Assembly (NCBI GenBank): GCA_041658405.1
Contig: JBBAAG010000043.1
Span: 1-24,968 of the forward strand
Length of the DNA stretch: 24,968 nucleotides
Direction of reading: 5' to 3'
From: Elusimicrobiota bacterium
Lineage (GTDB): Bacteria; Elusimicrobiota; UBA5214; JBBAAG01
Position numbers and translations under genes: made by a program. The notes under the pieces were generated by a model. It was not told where the DNA came from and did not search any database. It saw only the letters and a list, made by a program, of their open reading frames with translations. This document shows positions 23,766 to 24,968 of the stretch, piece after piece (the stretch's first letter is position 1; every line of letters starts with the position of its first letter).

Positions 23766-23816
23766 TTAGGAATTTATTTTTGTTAAAACAAAAGGGAAGA
23801 TTTAGGTTAATTTATA

Positions 23817-24968
23817 ATGCAAGTATTTGAAACAGATTTTGGTGGGCGGAAGTTTAGCATAACAACGGATTATGTTGCGAAACAAGCTGCGGGTAGTGCG
23901 TGGGTAAGATATGGGGATACTGTTATTTTAGCGACAGTATGCGTAGGTAATAGGATAAGTGAAGGTTTTGGTGGCGGTGATTGTTTGCCATTAACCGTTG
24001 ATTATCGTGAACGCACGTATGCTGCGGGAAAAATCCCGGGCGGTTTTTTTAAACGTGAAGGGAAACCAAGAGAACGTGAAGTTTTATTCAGCCGATTAAC
24101 TGACCGTACCATAAGGCCATTGTTCCCCAGTAATTTTAAGAGGGATATACAGGTAGCATGTTCATTATTGTCTGCCGATCTTGTGAATGATTCGGATGTT
24201 ATGTTGATAATTGGCGCGTCCGTTGCATCAATGCTTTCTGGTGTACCTTTTGCGGGACCGGTAGCGGCAGTAAGGATTGGAGTTCTTAATGGCGAATATA
24301 TAGTCAATCCTTCAATGGAACAGACTGATAAACTTGAGCTTGATATCATAGTGTCTGGTACTAAGGACAGTGTTATGATGATTGAAGGTGGTGCTGCTGA
24401 AGCAAGTGAAGAAGTTGTATCTAAAGTGTTTGAACTTGCCCAACAAGAAATTAATCGTATGGTTGAATTTCAGAAACAGATCGTTGGGAATGTTGTAGTT
24501 AAGGAATATCCTGAGATGCAGCCTAACCCTGAGTATCAGGAGTTTGAGAATAAGGCTAAATTAGTAATCAATCCGTTGCTTGATGATTTTTTGAAACAGA
24601 GTGTTACTGATAAAAAAGAGTTTTCTGAAAAACTTAATACCGTAAAAACAACGTCTGCCGGGCAGATAGTGCTTGATACACCGGAAAAAATTAAAGCGTT
24701 TGACGTTGTGTTTTTCGAAGAGTACCATAAAAAAGCTAGAAAAAAAATTATTGATACCCGTGTTCGTCTTGACGGCAGAAAGCCGGATGAATTAAGAAAT
24801 ATTACCTGCGCAATCGGTGTATTGCCGAGGACACATGGTTCTGCGTTGTTCACTCGGGGTAATACTCAGGCGTTGGCTACAGTGACACTTGGTACTCCGG
24901 ATGATATGCAGATAATGGACGAACTCGCAGGTGAGTATAAAGAACATTTCTTGTTGCATTACAATTTC
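23817..24968 (+). CDS. pnp: Polyribonucleotide nucleotidyltransferase (PNPase), 3' truncated
   Basis: PNPase degrades RNA from the 3' end by phosphorolysis and can add tails. The frame is open from the ATG at 23817 to the window end, 384 codons, about half of the usual 700 residues. The first RNase PH-like domain has the characteristic VDYRERTYAAGKIPGGFFKRE and LTDRTIRPLF. The alpha-helical linker domain follows (about residues 210-310), and the second RNase PH-like domain begins near TRVRLDGRKPDELRNI with HGSALFTRGNTQALATVTLG. The KH and S1 RNA-binding domains lie beyond the window. The ATG has no strong ribosome site (AGGTT at 23804). A weak AT stem (TTTTGT/ACAAAA, about 23778-23793) precedes it in the 51-base gap after rpsO. 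The phosphate-site residues of domain 2 lie past the edge. Confidence 0.97.
   Translation, partial: MQVFETDFGGRKFSITTDYVAKQAAGSAWVRYGDTVILATVCVGNRISEGFGGGDCLPLTVDYRERTYAAGKIPGGFFKREGKPREREVLFSRLTDRTIRPLFPSNFKRDIQVACSLLSADLVNDSDVMLIIGASVASMLSGVPFAGPVAAVRIGVLNGEYIVNPSMEQTDKLELDIIVSGTKDSVMMIEGGAAEASEEVVSKVFELAQQEINRMVEFQKQIVGNVVVKEYPEMQPNPEYQEFENKAKLVINPLLDDFLKQSVTDKKEFSEKLNTVKTTSAGQIVLDTPEKIKAFDVVFFEEYHKKARKKIIDTRVRLDGRKPDELRNITCAIGVLPRTHGSALFTRGNTQALATVTLGTPDDMQIMDELAGEYKEHFLLHYNF

Noticed and set aside
23766..23816. Stem TTTTGT/ACAAAA between rpsO and pnp as a terminator
   Set aside because: Six mostly A-T pairs are too weak and no proper T run follows; at most it is an RNA processing site.
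1..24968. CRISPR arrays, insertion sequences, prophage or attachment sites
   Set aside because: No regularly spaced direct repeats, transposase or integrase motifs, or tRNA-edge duplications were seen on either strand.

Overview
The window is an ordinary, gene-dense stretch of bacterial chromosome, moderately AT-rich. Every protein gene lies on the plus strand; one tRNA gene lies on the minus strand. An ADP-heptose-type glycosyltransferase, an M23 endopeptidase with a membrane anchor and a candidate lipoprotein point to a diderm (Gram-negative) cell. The mixture of families and the frequent GTG/TTG starts would suit an uncultured lineage such as Elusimicrobiota or a neighbouring candidate phylum, but nothing here fixes the taxonomy. 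I saw no mobile element, CRISPR array, phage gene or frameshift.

Layout. 2-1851: glycosyltransferase family 9 gene (cut by the window start) and an M23 peptidase, overlapping by 4 bases. 1853-4945: an extended -10 promoter, an ArgA-like acetyltransferase, a small membrane TPR protein, then aroE and aroC of the shikimate pathway. 4952-8657: a DUF4416 protein, bioY, a ribonuclease E/G and galE. 8671-8796: a minus-strand tRNA-Leu(CAG) with its own good promoter. 8937-10765: a sugar-isomerase-like TIM barrel paired with a 2-hydroxyacid dehydrogenase. 10804-15082: proS, a candidate lipoprotein starting with TTG directly after the proS stop, and a TMTC-like multispanning glycosyltransferase with C-terminal TPRs. 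15239-17106: galU overlapping a glucuronokinase-like GHMP kinase. 17124-24968: a promoter and leader terminator, then the conserved translation/RNA cluster rimP-nusA-infB-rbfA-nrnA-ribF-rpsO-pnp, with pnp cut by the window end.

How the genes fit together. The last third is the classic cluster for ribosome maturation, transcription elongation, initiation and RNA decay, but truB, often found before ribF, is absent. The middle holds envelope and sugar-nucleotide functions: GalE and GalU make UDP-hexoses, and the GHMP kinase next to GalU suggests a salvage route glucuronate -> glucuronate-1-phosphate -> UDP-glucuronate, best known from plants. The TMTC-like protein and the lipoprotein probably act at the envelope. 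I found no clear-cut new system. The points most worth following are the kinase/GalU pair, the rimP leader (promoter, palindrome at the start site, terminator), the lipoprotein/TMTC-like pair, the missing truB and an unusual rRNA-contact loop in ribosomal protein S15.
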